A stretch of DNA of 64,000 nucleotides from Lamellibrachia satsuma (taxonomy: Eukaryota > Annelida > Polychaeta > Sabellida > Siboglinidae). Each line of letters opens with the position of its first letter. The first letter of the stretch is position 1. Below are positions 1 through 12,542 of this stretch, one piece after another. The notes under the pieces were generated by a model, which saw nothing but the letters and a program-made list of their open reading frames with translations, made no database searches and was not told the DNA's origin. A program made the position numbers and the translations under genes. The stretch spans positions 5,391,501-5,455,500 of the forward strand of contig BSQZ01000036.1 of the NCBI GenBank assembly GCA_033239005.1, written 5' to 3'.

Positions 1-165
1 ATTTACAAATCACTGACGTTAAACTCACTGGTCTGTAATTCTCTGACTTATTTCTCGAACCCTTTTTAAATAATGGTATGATGTTTGCTTCTTTCCATTC
101 AAACGGAACAACTCCCTCTTTTAATGACACTCAAGTTTCTTGAGTGGTAAATGACATGTCTGATA
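1..165 (-). mobile_element. CR1-type LINE reverse transcriptase fragment
   Basis: Read on the minus strand, this piece encodes EGVVPFEWKEANIIPLFKKG followed by the YRPVSLTS motif, a conserved block near the N-terminal part of CR1-clade reverse transcriptases. It runs off the left edge and sits inside a CYP39A1 intron. No frameshift is visible over the short stretch. A perfect 8-bp-stem hairpin (CACTCAAG/CTTGAGTG) lies at its inner boundary near 128-146. Confidence 0.7.
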
Positions 166-311
166 CAATATACCAGTTTGTATCTACAGAGATATTGTCT
201 TAATGTGAAGGTATTTTACTTGGCTAAAAGTTGTTTTTTTTTTCAAAAAGAACTTGCAGCAGCTGTCTCATAGGCATTTTAATGAACACGAGACATGACA
301 AGCTGACTCAC

Positions 312-3300
312 CGGTATTGCATTAGCCAGAGCGGCCCACATCATGAGGAGTGCATAGTTTGGAGCGTGCGGTCTATCCACTGTTCTAATGATCGCCTGCA
401 GTAATGTCTGACAACAAATAACCATTACTGATATACATGCTAGTTGAGTTAAGGGGAGACACCCCAGGTGAAATGTAATTTTTTTTTTATAAAAAAAATG
501 TGTTTCCACTACATTCTGATAGCTTTGTATATTTATTATCTATAAAGTTCACTTTTATAGCAATTGCATAGCTCTAAATCACTTTTATTTATGGATAAAG
601 CATGCCTCTTTCAAGTAAAATCCCGTTTTTCAATCTTTGATGGCCGTTTCCTCAAAAACGTGTTTTCTGCATTTGGAAAAAGGATATCTCTGTGAATAAT
701 TACGCTATCCAAATAAGGTTTTGAATGTTGCATTCAGTATATTCTACTCTACACAATGACCAGAGGGATTTTAAAAATCATCAACAGTTTGAAATATAAA
801 CTTATATTTGTTACCAAAAACAAAGTTTTTTTTCGCACTTTACAAAAATAAAAACACAACATTTTAATAAATGCTCTGGTCATTGTATAATAGAATGTGT
901 ACTGGACATGGATTTGCAACAATCATAATCATATATGTGTCCAATAAAGAGTGGCAATATTTGCTCAAAATGGCGGACGTTTTGTTTTACCATGGAAACG
1001 AGATCTGGCTGAAAAAAGTTCAATATATTTTTACTCAATAAGACCCATTGAATGCATTTGGCAGTAAAAATTGCACAAATAAAAAATTATCCTGCCGTGT
1101 GTGGTCTTAATGGCACATGGCCACAGGCATCATAAATGTTTACCAAACTGTTTAAAAAATATTACATGATGTTCTTTAAAGTGGATGCCTGAGTAAGAGA
1201 GCCCAACAAGTAACACAACCAAACAACAGAAAACATTGGTCAAACAGCAAACTAAACTGCTTCATTTAGCCCATGAATGTTATTTGTTATGCAAGTGCGA
1301 GTGTCTTACATTACATAATACAAAGGTGGAGCCACTTTGCAATTTTTTGCTGAATTTCGAGTGGGCCCAGTTTGTCCAATGATTTCATCAAAGCCAAAAC
1401 GCATTTGCACAAATGAGCTAGCATGTCATAGTGGATATCAGATAGGTTTGGTTTTTCATGAAATTATTCCCAAAAGTGACAAGTGAAAAGAGGAATTGAT
1501 GAGGGAGATTCAAGAAACATTTCTTGCATTTGTCCATGGTTTATTTACTTTGTAAGAGCAAATATTTGTGTACTAATGTCCACATAAATAGCAACATAAT
1601 AAGTACGTCCAAAGTGTAAACAAAAAGGTCAAACACATGGAATCTTACAACTTCATTCAATTTAAATTCTGTGATAAATTTGACAATTGTTAAACGCTGA
1701 AGGACCAACTGTTGCAACAAATATCTCATTAAATATCTAATTTGCACAGTAAAAAACATTTACATTTATTACTAATATTATTTTAATATACACCATATTT
1801 TGTAATCAGCACTGCTAATACTGCATAATAGCTCAGCCCAATTCCTTCATAACTGTGACATACTTGATTGTCCTGTGTCGTTTTTCGCCTCTCTTCTCTG
1901 TTGACAATTGTGTCAAATAACCTCAACAGCCACCTCTTGGACTTGCTCCACTGCCTGACCAACATAACCAACTACTGCAGCAAACAGTGAGCCCAGTTGT
2001 TGTGGAAACTGAGATTCCAATTAATGTTACGTATTGTCACTCGAATTTAATGAAAATTAATGTGCCAATTCTTATGGTATACTCGTAACTCTCAGATTTT
2101 CTCAAATTTGAAGGTTTGTGGGCATAGAAGTATTTCCTTACAGTTCATTTTGAACAAGGTCTTATTGTGTTACGCGATATTGCCAGTGTTTGTCAAATTG
2201 TACATGATTAACAGATAATTAGTTCTAAACGTAATATTTTAGCTGTCAGTCAGTTGCATATTTTTGGGATTTGGGAGATCCAATAAAATATCCCACTTTG
2301 CACAGCTCCTTTTGACAATGCACAGCAAACCACTGGCCTTAGATAATGATATGGGTACATTTGTGGGTCTTATAGATTTCTATTACTTGTCTTACAGGTG
2401 TGCACCATTTAGGGTTGGAACGTATGCAAAAGGCAATATTTCATGCATGTTGTCTGAGATTAGATACAAGTTCATGTTACAAAACATCTTCTACTACAAC
2501 TAACTAAAATTGAACAATTGGTTTTATCACCAGTTTAATTTTTACCACTAACCATCTAACAGCTGTACAACAAATAATAGGACTGTCGTGAGCTACTATT
2601 ACTTTCACATAATGTTGTATAATTACACCATATCGTTTCAACAGAAATGGAGAGAGTATTGTAATCGTAATAGTATATATAGCTTCATCTGACCAGTGAA
2701 TAACTTCATCAGAACAGCAAATCCAACCTTCGATAATTAAAATAATTGAAACAAAATACACGACTGTCTTGGTAATAAAATTTTAAAAGTTATAAGTCAA
2801 TATTTCTGAATATTAATTTTTTTAATTTTTTTTACATGAGGAAATCTTACCAACACAATCAAGGGTGAACTTGCCCCCCCTGTAGTTCATTTAATGAACT
2901 GAATTAATGTTATCCATACCAATACTAATGTACAACATAATACACTAAAGATGAAGACATACACTATCCAAATTGAGCCGTATGAAAATTATCTTAAATG
3001 CACCTACCTAAGAACGATTTCGGGGACTTCAGTTCCATGTTCAAATTGTTCATCAAACTTGACAAAGTGTGCCTCAAATTCAAGATATGAATCCTAGAAG
3101 AACGTACAACATTGCACGTTATATTCTGTTCATCAACTGTAGGTCATTTTGACTTCTCTGGGAAGCATTCAGCCATGCTGCAATGACTTCATTCAGATAT
3201 CCAAACAGCTGAGTGAACTGTAGCAATGTGGGATGAACGAAAAAGATTCAAAACAGCAGCAAGAGGATTCAAACCCGGGTTCTCTCGATTGAGAGCCCGA

Positions 3301-6300
3301 CATTCTAACAGCTACCACGCCCCAGCATGTCACAACCGAAGCTGTATTATGAACTACCTTGAAATACAAATATTTTGTGAAATAGTAGAAAAGTAAACGT
3401 ACATGGTTTGATGTAGGCAACACGTGTTCTCCAAACAACGTGTCTAGAATAGATATATACATGCTGCTTCGAACCATGATCATCAAATCACCTTTACCTG
3501 AAAGAGACATTCCAATGATCAAATTACAACACATTTCCAGACTATCTTTACCACTATAGTTCAACACTGGATATTATCCAACGCATACCTTGTTACATGC
3601 ATGCATTCATGCATTATAGTTGTAATATCTTCTGTGTTATAACTGCTCAACTCACACTGCCTATGGAAACAAACATATTTTTTAAGCATAGCTGGCTTCA
3701 ATTTTCCCAGGAGTCTGCGAGTCCGAGACTCCTTGTTTCACTCTACGGACTCCTTACAATTACACAGCCCCAGCTTGGAGTCCGTGTGACTGCATACATT
3801 AGAATACAATAATTCCAGTGTTAAACTGGCTGATTTCAACCGTCCATCAACATGCATGTATGCTGCCATCTTGAATCAACTCTGGATCGTACCGAGCAGC
3901 CATACTGACGTCTGCTTGTTCAAAAATACCCATGTAGGAGACCAGAATGTGACCCAACATGGCCGCAGCCATCTTAGATTATAGACCACCGGAGTTGACA
4001 CAACAGTGGCACCACACAATGGACAAGGTTGTTAAAAAAATACGGATTCCTAAATTTGTTTGCAGACTCACAAATATGAGCCGGGTGGGTCAGTGGGCCC
4101 GGGTGGGTCAGTGGGCCCGGGTGGGTCAGTGGGCCCGGGTGGGTCAGTGGGCCCGAGTGGGTCAGTGGGCCCGGGTGGGTCAGTGGGCCCGGGTGGGTCA
4201 GTGGGCCCGGGTGGGTCAGTGGGCCCGGGTGGGTCAGTGGGCCCGGGTGGGTCAGTGGGCTCCCATCAATTCCACATGAAAATTAATGCCTGCATAATTA
4301 CTACCCTACACTTTGATTTAACAACATTTTGTATTATGTCACTGACACAGACAACTGAAATATAATTACGAATTACGATGATAACGAACATGGTGCACAA
4401 TGAGTGGATGACTTACCTGCTTTCCCCCATTTTGTTATTTGCTGTGCAAATGTCACATTTAGTTTTTCACACAGTGTCTCGAGCCGAGGGGGGGCAAGTT
4501 CACCCTTGATTGTGTCGTGGACCTTCTGGTGAATTTCAAAGAAAGACTCCTCGGATATGGAAGCTGAAACATTTCATAAGAACACATTAAGTTGCAGTGC
4601 ACGGTACTTGAATGATGTTCTGGGTGAGTTAGGCTGACAAAGAATAATAATAAACAATAATAAGAACATAGTTGTAACACTCAATATGTGCACAGCAATT
4701 ACGTGACTTATTAGAGAAAAAAGTTAAGTAGCTGAAATGAATGCAAGACTGTTACAGTTTCAAACATAGCTGCCCGACACCTCCTAGGCCCAAGTTTCAG
4801 ATCTGTTCATGTAGATGATTGTGGAATATTTCGTAAAACATTTCAAGTGACTCTGAGGCCGAATTGCATGGGGAATTTGCTGATTTAAGAAGGAATGACC
4901 CCCTATGCTATGCATACACTGGCGTCTTTGAGGGGCCCCCCGTTTGGCTTAAATTGTTTGATTGTTTTCCGTATTCTACCATTGTGCTGCTACATTGTAA
5001 ACTAATGGGTGCCTAAGCTTGGCTCCCCTTTCGCCTCCACCTCTGCGAGATCCCAGGTATGCCACTGTATATGTGTGAGTTGCTATTTCCAAGACTGATT
5101 AGTTATATGAACACGATCGCAATCGTTACTGTTTGATCAGATTCACCTGTGTTTTTCACAGGTTTCTGTACTGCTTTCTGGAAGTCCACTGCATCGGAAC
5201 TGAAGAAATATTGGAAGTCTTCCGGTTCGGTAACAAATGTCAGTCTTTTCCCAGCAACCTTCAGTGTAAACACTGGTCCAAGCTGCAATCAAATGAAAAC
5301 ATGTCAGTCAGAATATTTTATTCTACACGTTAATGCTTTTGTAGCACTTCGATGTGGTAAGTATTATGCCCTTAAATGCTTGGAACCGAGTGTTTTGTAA
5401 TTGTTGGCAGAAAGAAAGAACAGAAACATGCAACCAATGTCATACATGTACAGGAACTATATAGACTTAACGAATGATACAGAGTTGCTTCAAACATTAT
5501 GTAGCAACGACATGGGTTCGTACCTAACATTTCAACACATTTAATGCAATATATCAGTAATTTATGCATTAAACGGCACATGCCGTTTGAATTAATTCTT
5601 TGGCATGTGTGCGTAACAGTGCGATATTGGTTTTTATTACACTGGACGTCACACTGTGCAGGACAGCGTATATCACTGGACGTCACACCATGTAGGACAG
5701 CGTCTATCACTGGGCGTCACACCATGCAGGACAGCATCTATCACTGTAGACAGCGCGTTATCAGTACCAATTACCCATGAAACAAAAACTAGAATAATAT
5801 ACCTAGTACTACTATATGCGTTAATATGAATATCTTTGGTTGTGAGACGCTGCACCACTTTACATGATGTGATAGAACTACTGGTATAATATCGTTTATC
5901 CGACTCTTGCCCACCTTCGTGAACTCGCAGAGAAGACAGTCTGGCTTTCACTGTGACCCATTTTTGGAGTGCCAGGAGCCACTCAGCATCACTATTGAGA
6001 TTCTATACCATACAATTATTTTGCATGATTTAACTTTTCAGTGTGACAGTTGTGTCAATATAATAAAAGTTTAAAGTTGATTTGAATTGCATTGCATAAA
6101 CTGGTAAAAGTCTGGATGATCTAATTATTTGTGCGACCAGAATCTGAATGCATACATTTGATTTCCATCGCAACGAAAGGTATACTCTACATTCTAGCTA
6201 TAATGTGTGCGACAAACGATGGCGTCATAGCATAGAGCGTGGATAATCGAGGCTACTACTGTCAGAGGGCACCAAAGTCTGGTGATTGGTCAATATTGCC

Positions 6301-6688
6301 TTGCTACATGCAGCGCCATCTGTTGACGAATGTACACTCTCACTGGCACTACCACACTATCACTGACTGGGCAGATTGGTGTGCTACTTTGGACTTACAC
6401 GTGCATGCATGTCTATGCATGCAAGTAGGTGCTACACATACTCGATTGTAGTATTTCTGACTTATTCACCTTTCGTCGCGATTCCTCTATAAAGTAAAGG
6501 GGAGCTTTTCCAAACTCTACAGCGCAACCGAGCCAGGGGATCCATCCTCGACACGGAGGATACACTTCGTTTCGCCGGCTCGAATAAAATGGATAAATGA
6601 CTGCAACACCCAACGGAAGAACCAATAATGCAAAAACGAAAATCGGTTTCTCCCATAAGAACATGATAGTATTATAATCAAATGCCAT
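312..6688 (-). CDS. CYP39A1: CYP39A1-like cytochrome P450 (oxysterol 7-alpha-hydroxylase), 5' seven exons, partial
   Basis: Seven coding exons were read on the minus strand with GT-AG borders and matching phases: 6688-6470, 5282-5147, 4563-4417, 3497-3403, 3093-3008, 1954-1864 and 407-312, about 290 codons. The first ATG has a strong context (AAAATGG). Residues 16-34 form a hydrophobic anchor, followed by the Pro-rich hinge YPPCRGWIPWLG, as in microsomal P450s. The order GPVFTLKVAGKRLTFVTE, VDFQKAVQ, WSKSKRWLLRLF and NYALLMMWAALANAIP follows vertebrate CYP39A1. The I-helix has Asn where most P450s have the conserved Thr, as is usual in the CYP7 clan. The family hydroxylates 24-hydroxycholesterol at C7 in the ER membrane. 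The ExxR and haem-Cys exons would lie left of position 1, so functionality cannot be judged. It could be another CYP7-clan member, but CYP39 is the best fit. Confidence 0.88.
1240..1510 (-). repeat. TTAA-ended MITE family, copy 1
   Basis: Diverged copy of an element also found at 15415-15806, 20150-20392, 30592-32066 and 41500-41671. Shared blocks are a CATTTGCACAAATGAG core, the following TAGCATGTC, and an end resembling AATTGAGGGAGGGACCTTTAA. It is internally shorter than the 15.4 kb copy. This one lies mid-intron in the CYP39A1 gene. Confidence 0.55.
2853..2881 (+). repeat. 29-bp inverted copy of CYP39A1 exon 3 sequence
   Basis: Positions 2853-2881 are the exact reverse complement of 4487-4515 inside CYP39A1 exon 3 (29 of 29 bases, including a seven-C run). 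Similarity stops abruptly at both ends. The copy lies in the intron between the exons at 3093-3008 and 1954-1864, so the pre-mRNA holds both complementary strands. Confidence 0.9.
3254..3325 (-). mobile_element. tRNA-derived SINE head fragment
   Basis: On the minus strand this reads like a tRNA 5' half with a GGTTTGAATCC-like B box (GGGTTTGAATCC) and the phrase TCTCAATCGAGAG that recurs in the copies at 16.5 and 50.7 kb. There is no acceptor stem closure, so it is a SINE remnant and not a tRNA gene. It lies in a CYP39A1 intron. Confidence 0.55.
4081..4260. repeat. 17-bp GC-rich minisatellite (about 10.6 copies)
   Basis: Near-perfect tandem array of CGGGTGGGTCAGTGGGC in the intron between CYP39A1 exons 3 and 4. 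The plus strand carries regular GGG runs and could form G-quadruplexes; on the transcribed pre-mRNA (minus sense) the repeat is C-rich. The open frames through it are artefacts of a 17-bp unit without stops. Confidence 0.95.
5533..5780 (+). repeat. Dispersed repeat with internal 34-bp tandem units, copy 1
   Basis: The segment is homologous to 35345-35500: both contain CAACACATTTAATGCAATA, then a GTGC(G/A)ATATTGGTTTTTATT block, CTGGACGTCACA, TATCACTGTAGACAG and CAGTACCAATTA-like sequence. Here the CACTGGACGTCACACCATG unit is repeated about three times with 34-bp spacing, while the other copy has it once. No coding capacity is evident. Confidence 0.7.
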
Positions 6689-7614
6689 TTTGCAAGAGGT
6701 TTCTCCGGGTACAATAGGTTGTCAAAAACGCGAAGCCTTCGTGTAAACCTACGACAGAGGGCGACACATGTTAACAGTGGCGCCATGGAAATTTCACTGT
6801 ACGGAAGCCGAAGGGGTTAAGAACATAATGATTAATAATTATGGTTACCGAAATGTGTAATCGAGTCCGTTGTTGTTTTTGATGGTTGTGCTATGTAAGA
6901 CCGTATAATATAGAGGCTTTGTTTAGGTAATAAAATATATAGTTTGGTGGCGTCATTAACGAACGTTCTGAAAACGTTCCTGTTCCATCAAGAATGTGAA
7001 TCACAATATTAATATGAAACAAACAACCCTTGTGAATAACTGTCGTTTTAAAATTAACTTTACCTTAATATGTATCACATTTGTAGTTCTTGCCGCCGAA
7101 GTTTAGTTATAAATACATTTTTTGTATTTATTGTTTTAATAAATAGCTTTATCGAGTTAGTTTTCTAATGTTTAATGTATATATATATAATACTAATTTA
7201 CACACGCACGCACGCACGCACGCACATACACCCACACACATTTATATGAATTTTTTAATGTTAGCCCGTTTTTATAAATTGTATTTTCTGTGAATTATTT
7301 GTGTTTGGGGGGAGTGGGTGGGTGGGTGTAGGTGTGCATGTGCGTGCGTGCATGCCTGTATGTATATGTGTATGCGTATATACAGCCTTTTCTTTTTTCG
7401 TTGTAAAATTTGCCACGTAAAAACGAAAAAGGCACGCAAAGTTCGTTTTCAGATTTGACGTAAGAAAAATGAATACAAATTATTATACAAGGTTTTTAAT
7501 ATAACTTAGAAAAACAAAAAAAAACTTAAATACAACAACGTACGTATGTCATGTATGCATGTATGTATTAATGCGTGCATGTGTATGGCATATGCACGTG
7601 TTTGTGGGCTCTTA

Positions 7615-7786
<172 letters not shown>

Positions 7787-8113
7787 GCACGCATATGGGT
7801 GCATGCACGCACGTATGCAGCAGCGGATCCATGGGGGTCATAGTAGTCTCAATTAAGACCTCCAGGCCATGGAGGAGAGGTCTTATATAGACCCCCCCTG
7901 TGTCCGTGGCAAATATTATGGTAAAGGAACATATTATGTGCATATACATATTTATCAGAATTAAGCTTAGGCGTAGCCGCCACGATTAATACTAAAAAGT
8001 TGATCGAACTATAAAGCCAGGCCCAGCTATAGCCTATAGACATAGTAGAAGAAGATAATAAGCTCAACTGCGGCCCCGACTTCCCTGTTAGTATATATGC
8101 TTGGGAGCGGGAG

Positions 8114-8320
8114 GGGAGTAGTGGTCTAATGTTTAGTGCACCCGCCTGTCGATCGAGAGGACGGTGGTTTGATTCCACCTCCGCCGTTTCGAAACTTGGG
8201 CAATTTTGTTCACCCCACTTTTGCCCGTGTCTTTCGGAAGGGACACTAAAAGCCGTTAGTCCAAACTCCTGCGTTAGCTCAAGATTGGGCTGTTTGGAGT
8301 ATAACTACTTAAGACTGAAA
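8114..8320 (+). mobile_element. tRNA-derived SINE, copy 1
   Basis: Begins with a tRNA-like head (GGAGTAGTGGTCTAATG box A region; GGTTTGATTCC box B), then a body with TTCGAAACTTGGGCAATTT and CACCCCACTTTTGCCCGTGT. The same body follows the tRNA head at 16510, which defines the family. It inserts about 220 bp upstream of the OSCP1 start codon. Confidence 0.75.
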
Positions 8321-8544
8321 TAGAATATCGCACAACAAAAGGGAACGGACTGCCTTTCATTTGCGATTGATTCTCACCCTTAGCAACGCATGCATTAAAA
8401 AGTGCGAGCACCTGCGCGTCAGTTAGCAACGACCTTGACACCAAATCGATCGCTCACGAATCGAGAACGCGCGCTTCGCGGAAATTTACCTTGTCGATTT
8501 GTTGAACTTATAGTATACTAAACGCATTTTCACACTATTTAGCT

Positions 8545-11500
8545 ATGTCGCTGAAAACGTTACCTCTCCTTTTCATTAATTTGGGAGGGGAGATGATGTA
8601 TATATTAGATCAACGATTACGGGCGCAAAATATACCCGACGAAAAAGCGAAGAAAGGTGAGTTGAACACGAATTATAAAATTGAATCATATAGCTGCGAA
8701 AACAGCATGCAAATGTAAACACCATTTTATTATTCTGTTGGCGAACGTTTTAGCAGCTTAATTACATCACTGCTATCACCACTAAATCCGAATGACAATT
8801 AGCAACAATTAAACGCAGTTGCGATCGACAAATTGTTACACTATTATTGTAATATATTACTGCATGCCTGGTATTATAATTATGTCTTATAATTAAATCA
8901 CCAGGAAATTATCAAAACAAATTAAGAAAGATTGGACAAATAATTGATTGGCAACTATTCTTGGGGTACATAATATTAAGAGAGATTGTTTATAATGTTC
9001 AAAAATGTGTGCAAAATAAGTAATATTTAATGCTGAGCTGAAAATATGTGTCGTGGAATGTTGTTAATAGGATATATGAATTTTTTCTGTGCATTGACAT
9101 TGTCATTTTTTTAATAGAGTAATACTAATCACTGTATGAAACCAACGGACTCAAGTGAAATACAAAATGCCGTTTTTCAAGAACATTTACGTGTTCTTAA
9201 TTTGCAGTGTGGCTTTATGATGAATTATCTTATTGCAGACTTGCATAAAGCAGGTAGGTTGAGTGGGTGTTTCCAAGCTACTGCATCACATGACACCATT
9301 GAACATTGCACTACAACAGTGTAGAACTTTGCAAATATATATTGTTGTTTTCACTGCATTTCTGCAATCACTCACATGTATGCATATACACTGCATAACT
9401 TTGTAAATATGTAGACTTAAATTTATTGTGGAAGATTTTTCTTAAGAAGGCACTTTTTATTTTTACTGATTTATAAAATTTTTTTGAAGGCTTTGCCCAG
9501 AGCATGACAAAATACTGTGCATGTTCACTTTAATGTTGATGTTACTTATCATAATCGCAACTGATAAGGCACATGAAGCAGCAGTCATACAGTACCATAG
9601 CACAGGTTCTCGAAACTAACATATCTATAGCAGTTCAGATAATTCCCAGTGGTTATCTATGTAATTGTTAGCCTAAAGTCGATTCTGGCAAGATTCCACA
9701 CAAAAAACTTACCTCTGTATTTATTTTGATAAAACCTAATGAGGCTATGTTAATTTTCCTAAAATATGTGAAACTGGCAGTATGAACATACATCCACATG
9801 CATATTTGAGACCATAATAAAAATAGCGTCACCTTTCTTAGCAGGCTCTGGAGAATTTGTGAACCATGAACTGAGCATGTAACTATGTTTAGACTTCACA
9901 TCTATCTGTGCCTCCTATTCCTTGCAGTCATGCACGACATCACGAGTACGATGTTTAACACACGCTTCATGGAGGAACTCTTCAAACCACAGGAGATCTA
10001 CTCAAAGAAGGCCATGAGGACAGTGTTTGACCGGTTGGCACATGCATCCATCATGCGGCTAAATGCAGCCAGCATGGACAAGGTAGGTGTGGCGGTCAGG
10101 GTAGACTACGATCTGTGCAGTCACAACCCCCACTGAAGAGATGTCAATGTAGCCAGTTGTGGCTTACCTTCATGGCTTCATTTACAAAAAAGGGAGTCCA
10201 TGGGACCAATTACAATTTTTATTAATTACTTTTCATTACAATTACACATTTTTCCAATTACAATTACACCATGTCAGTCACAATTACAACATGTCAGGTA
10301 CAATTACACCATGTCAATCATGATTACACCATATCAGTTACAATTGCAGATCAACGGATCAACTGTCCATTGTAAAAGGGAGGCATTTTTCTTGTGTACT
10401 TGTTATGAATAGGGCCGGAACGATACATTACTTCACATTATGATACGTATCATGATACAGAGGTCACGATATGATACATATTGCGATACAAACTAGGCTG
10501 ACTAGAATGATACAACAACAGTAAAACACATGTTTATTTATCACGTGAACAAGGCAATGCTACAGCAGACATCACATCATCACTCACATCAGGTCAAAAT
10601 TTGCATGTGCGCATTGAAAAAATAATAGTGTAAAGATTTTACATAGATTAAAGTTTGATATACATTTGGGAAACATATTACATGTTATATTTTACTATTT
10701 TATTGACACACAGGCATGTGTGGTTCACGTTGGACGTTTATTGCTTCACAAAGGTGATGCAAATAATGTTTTGGCTACCGCTATCGCATATCGTAGTGTA
10801 CTGCGATACAGGTGTCGTGTATCATGTACCATACCATGCGGTGTGTATCACGAAACACCAGTGCACTGGTGTGTCGTTCCGGCCCTAGCTACAAATATTC
10901 CTCTGATTTTGATATGGAAAAAATGGTGGCTGCCATTCATTTCCTAGCACTTCAAAACGACACGGAAATACTGAGTCAGAAACATTTGTAACTGTCATGT
11001 TGTGTTTTTTTCCGAGAACTTCAGAATGGGTTCTGGTGTAATACAGTGCAATTTGTAGACATGGAACGCCAGCATGAGTAAAAATGTGCAAAAAAAGTCT
11101 TATGTTCAAAACCAGTTCTCTTGTGTTCGTTAACTTCATTGTTCTTTCTATGTAAATACTTTCAGGTAAAAATGGGTAGAAATCGATAATTTGTTCATGT
11201 ATATATCTGTATATGTGTACATAGGACAAACTCCCAGTGAAAAACCGACGAATTCATGTGGGGAATAAGGTAGATTTCTATAATCTGTCAGTTGTTGCTT
11301 CATAGATAACATGATTCTGTCAGTTGCTTTACAAATGGCTGATCGTACTGTAAAGCTTAGTGTAAAGTGTCAAATTTTTATTGCTACATTTTTGGATCTT
11401 TCAGTTGTGTTCAGTCTGGTTGTGTTAGACATGTACAGTAAAACCTCATTAACTGGAAATGCAAAATTCTAAATCCTTCATTTATTTCTCGCCACAGTTT

Positions 11501-12498
11501 GTCCACACATACACAGTGATCTGACATGACAGAAACCTCACTAACTCGAACATTTGGCCTGATTTTCCAGGGTGTGTGCGGAGTCTTAAACGTCTTAAAT
11601 TGGATTTAGCATTTTTAACACATTGAGGTCTTGAAAATGGAAATTTAAAAACAAAGATCTTAAAAAAATCATTTCACCAAACTGGGCCTAGGCCTTGGAC
11701 TATAACTCACCAAAGGTAGAATGGACTGCATAGCCCTGAGCGATATGCTCCTTTAATCAAATGATACAATTTGATCACCAAATAAATAAATGACTTTTAG
11801 TGAAATGATCCTGTTATTTTGTATTGAATTTGTCATGACAAAATGTGTAACATTTTCGAAGTGTTTGTCTAAAAAGGTCTTAAGTGTAGTCAGCCCAAAG
11901 CCACACGTACCATGTTTTCGAGTTAACGTGGTTTTACTGTTGTGTCACGTGGGATTAGGAGGCCCAATTAGTTTGACTAACACTGAGGCCAGTGATATGT
12001 GCCGCAATTGGTCTGGCAACATTGTCACATGATAATACGCAGCTAAATTATGTGTGCATTTAGATGAGTGACATGTCTAGACACTGCGACATTTGCGCTC
12101 GAAAGGTCACTACGTGAACACCTGCTGTCCATTGCTGATTGGCCACTGCTCTAAAATCGTTGCCTATTGTTGGCCAAATTTGGACGAGCCCAAATCCTAT
12201 CAACACATAGCCACAAATTGGCCTCACAAATTGTTGTCACGAAGGGTGTTTACACTACCGATTCTTGTAACGATTAATTGTCCAATTTGTCAGCCAAAAC
12301 AGTGTCGCATGACATCTCATGCAACGCTGTTTTGGCTGACAAATTGGACAATTCATCGATCATGTAAACCGGCCTTTATAAAGGACTGTACTGTAAGGAT
12401 GTTGATGGACTCGGCTATACATGTCTGCTATCAAAAGAAGAAAATGGAAAGCAGACATGGAAGCCATTGGCTTTTATTAAGAGACCAAACATTTGTCA

Positions 12499-12542
<44 letters not shown>

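Noticed and set aside
3959..4365. Overlapping ORFs with ARVGQW and GGSVGP repeats
   Set aside because: They are frames through a 17-bp minisatellite lacking stops, inside a CYP39A1 intron.
8114..8190. tRNA gene
   Set aside because: Box A/B-like sequence is present but the cloverleaf does not close and a shared SINE body follows.
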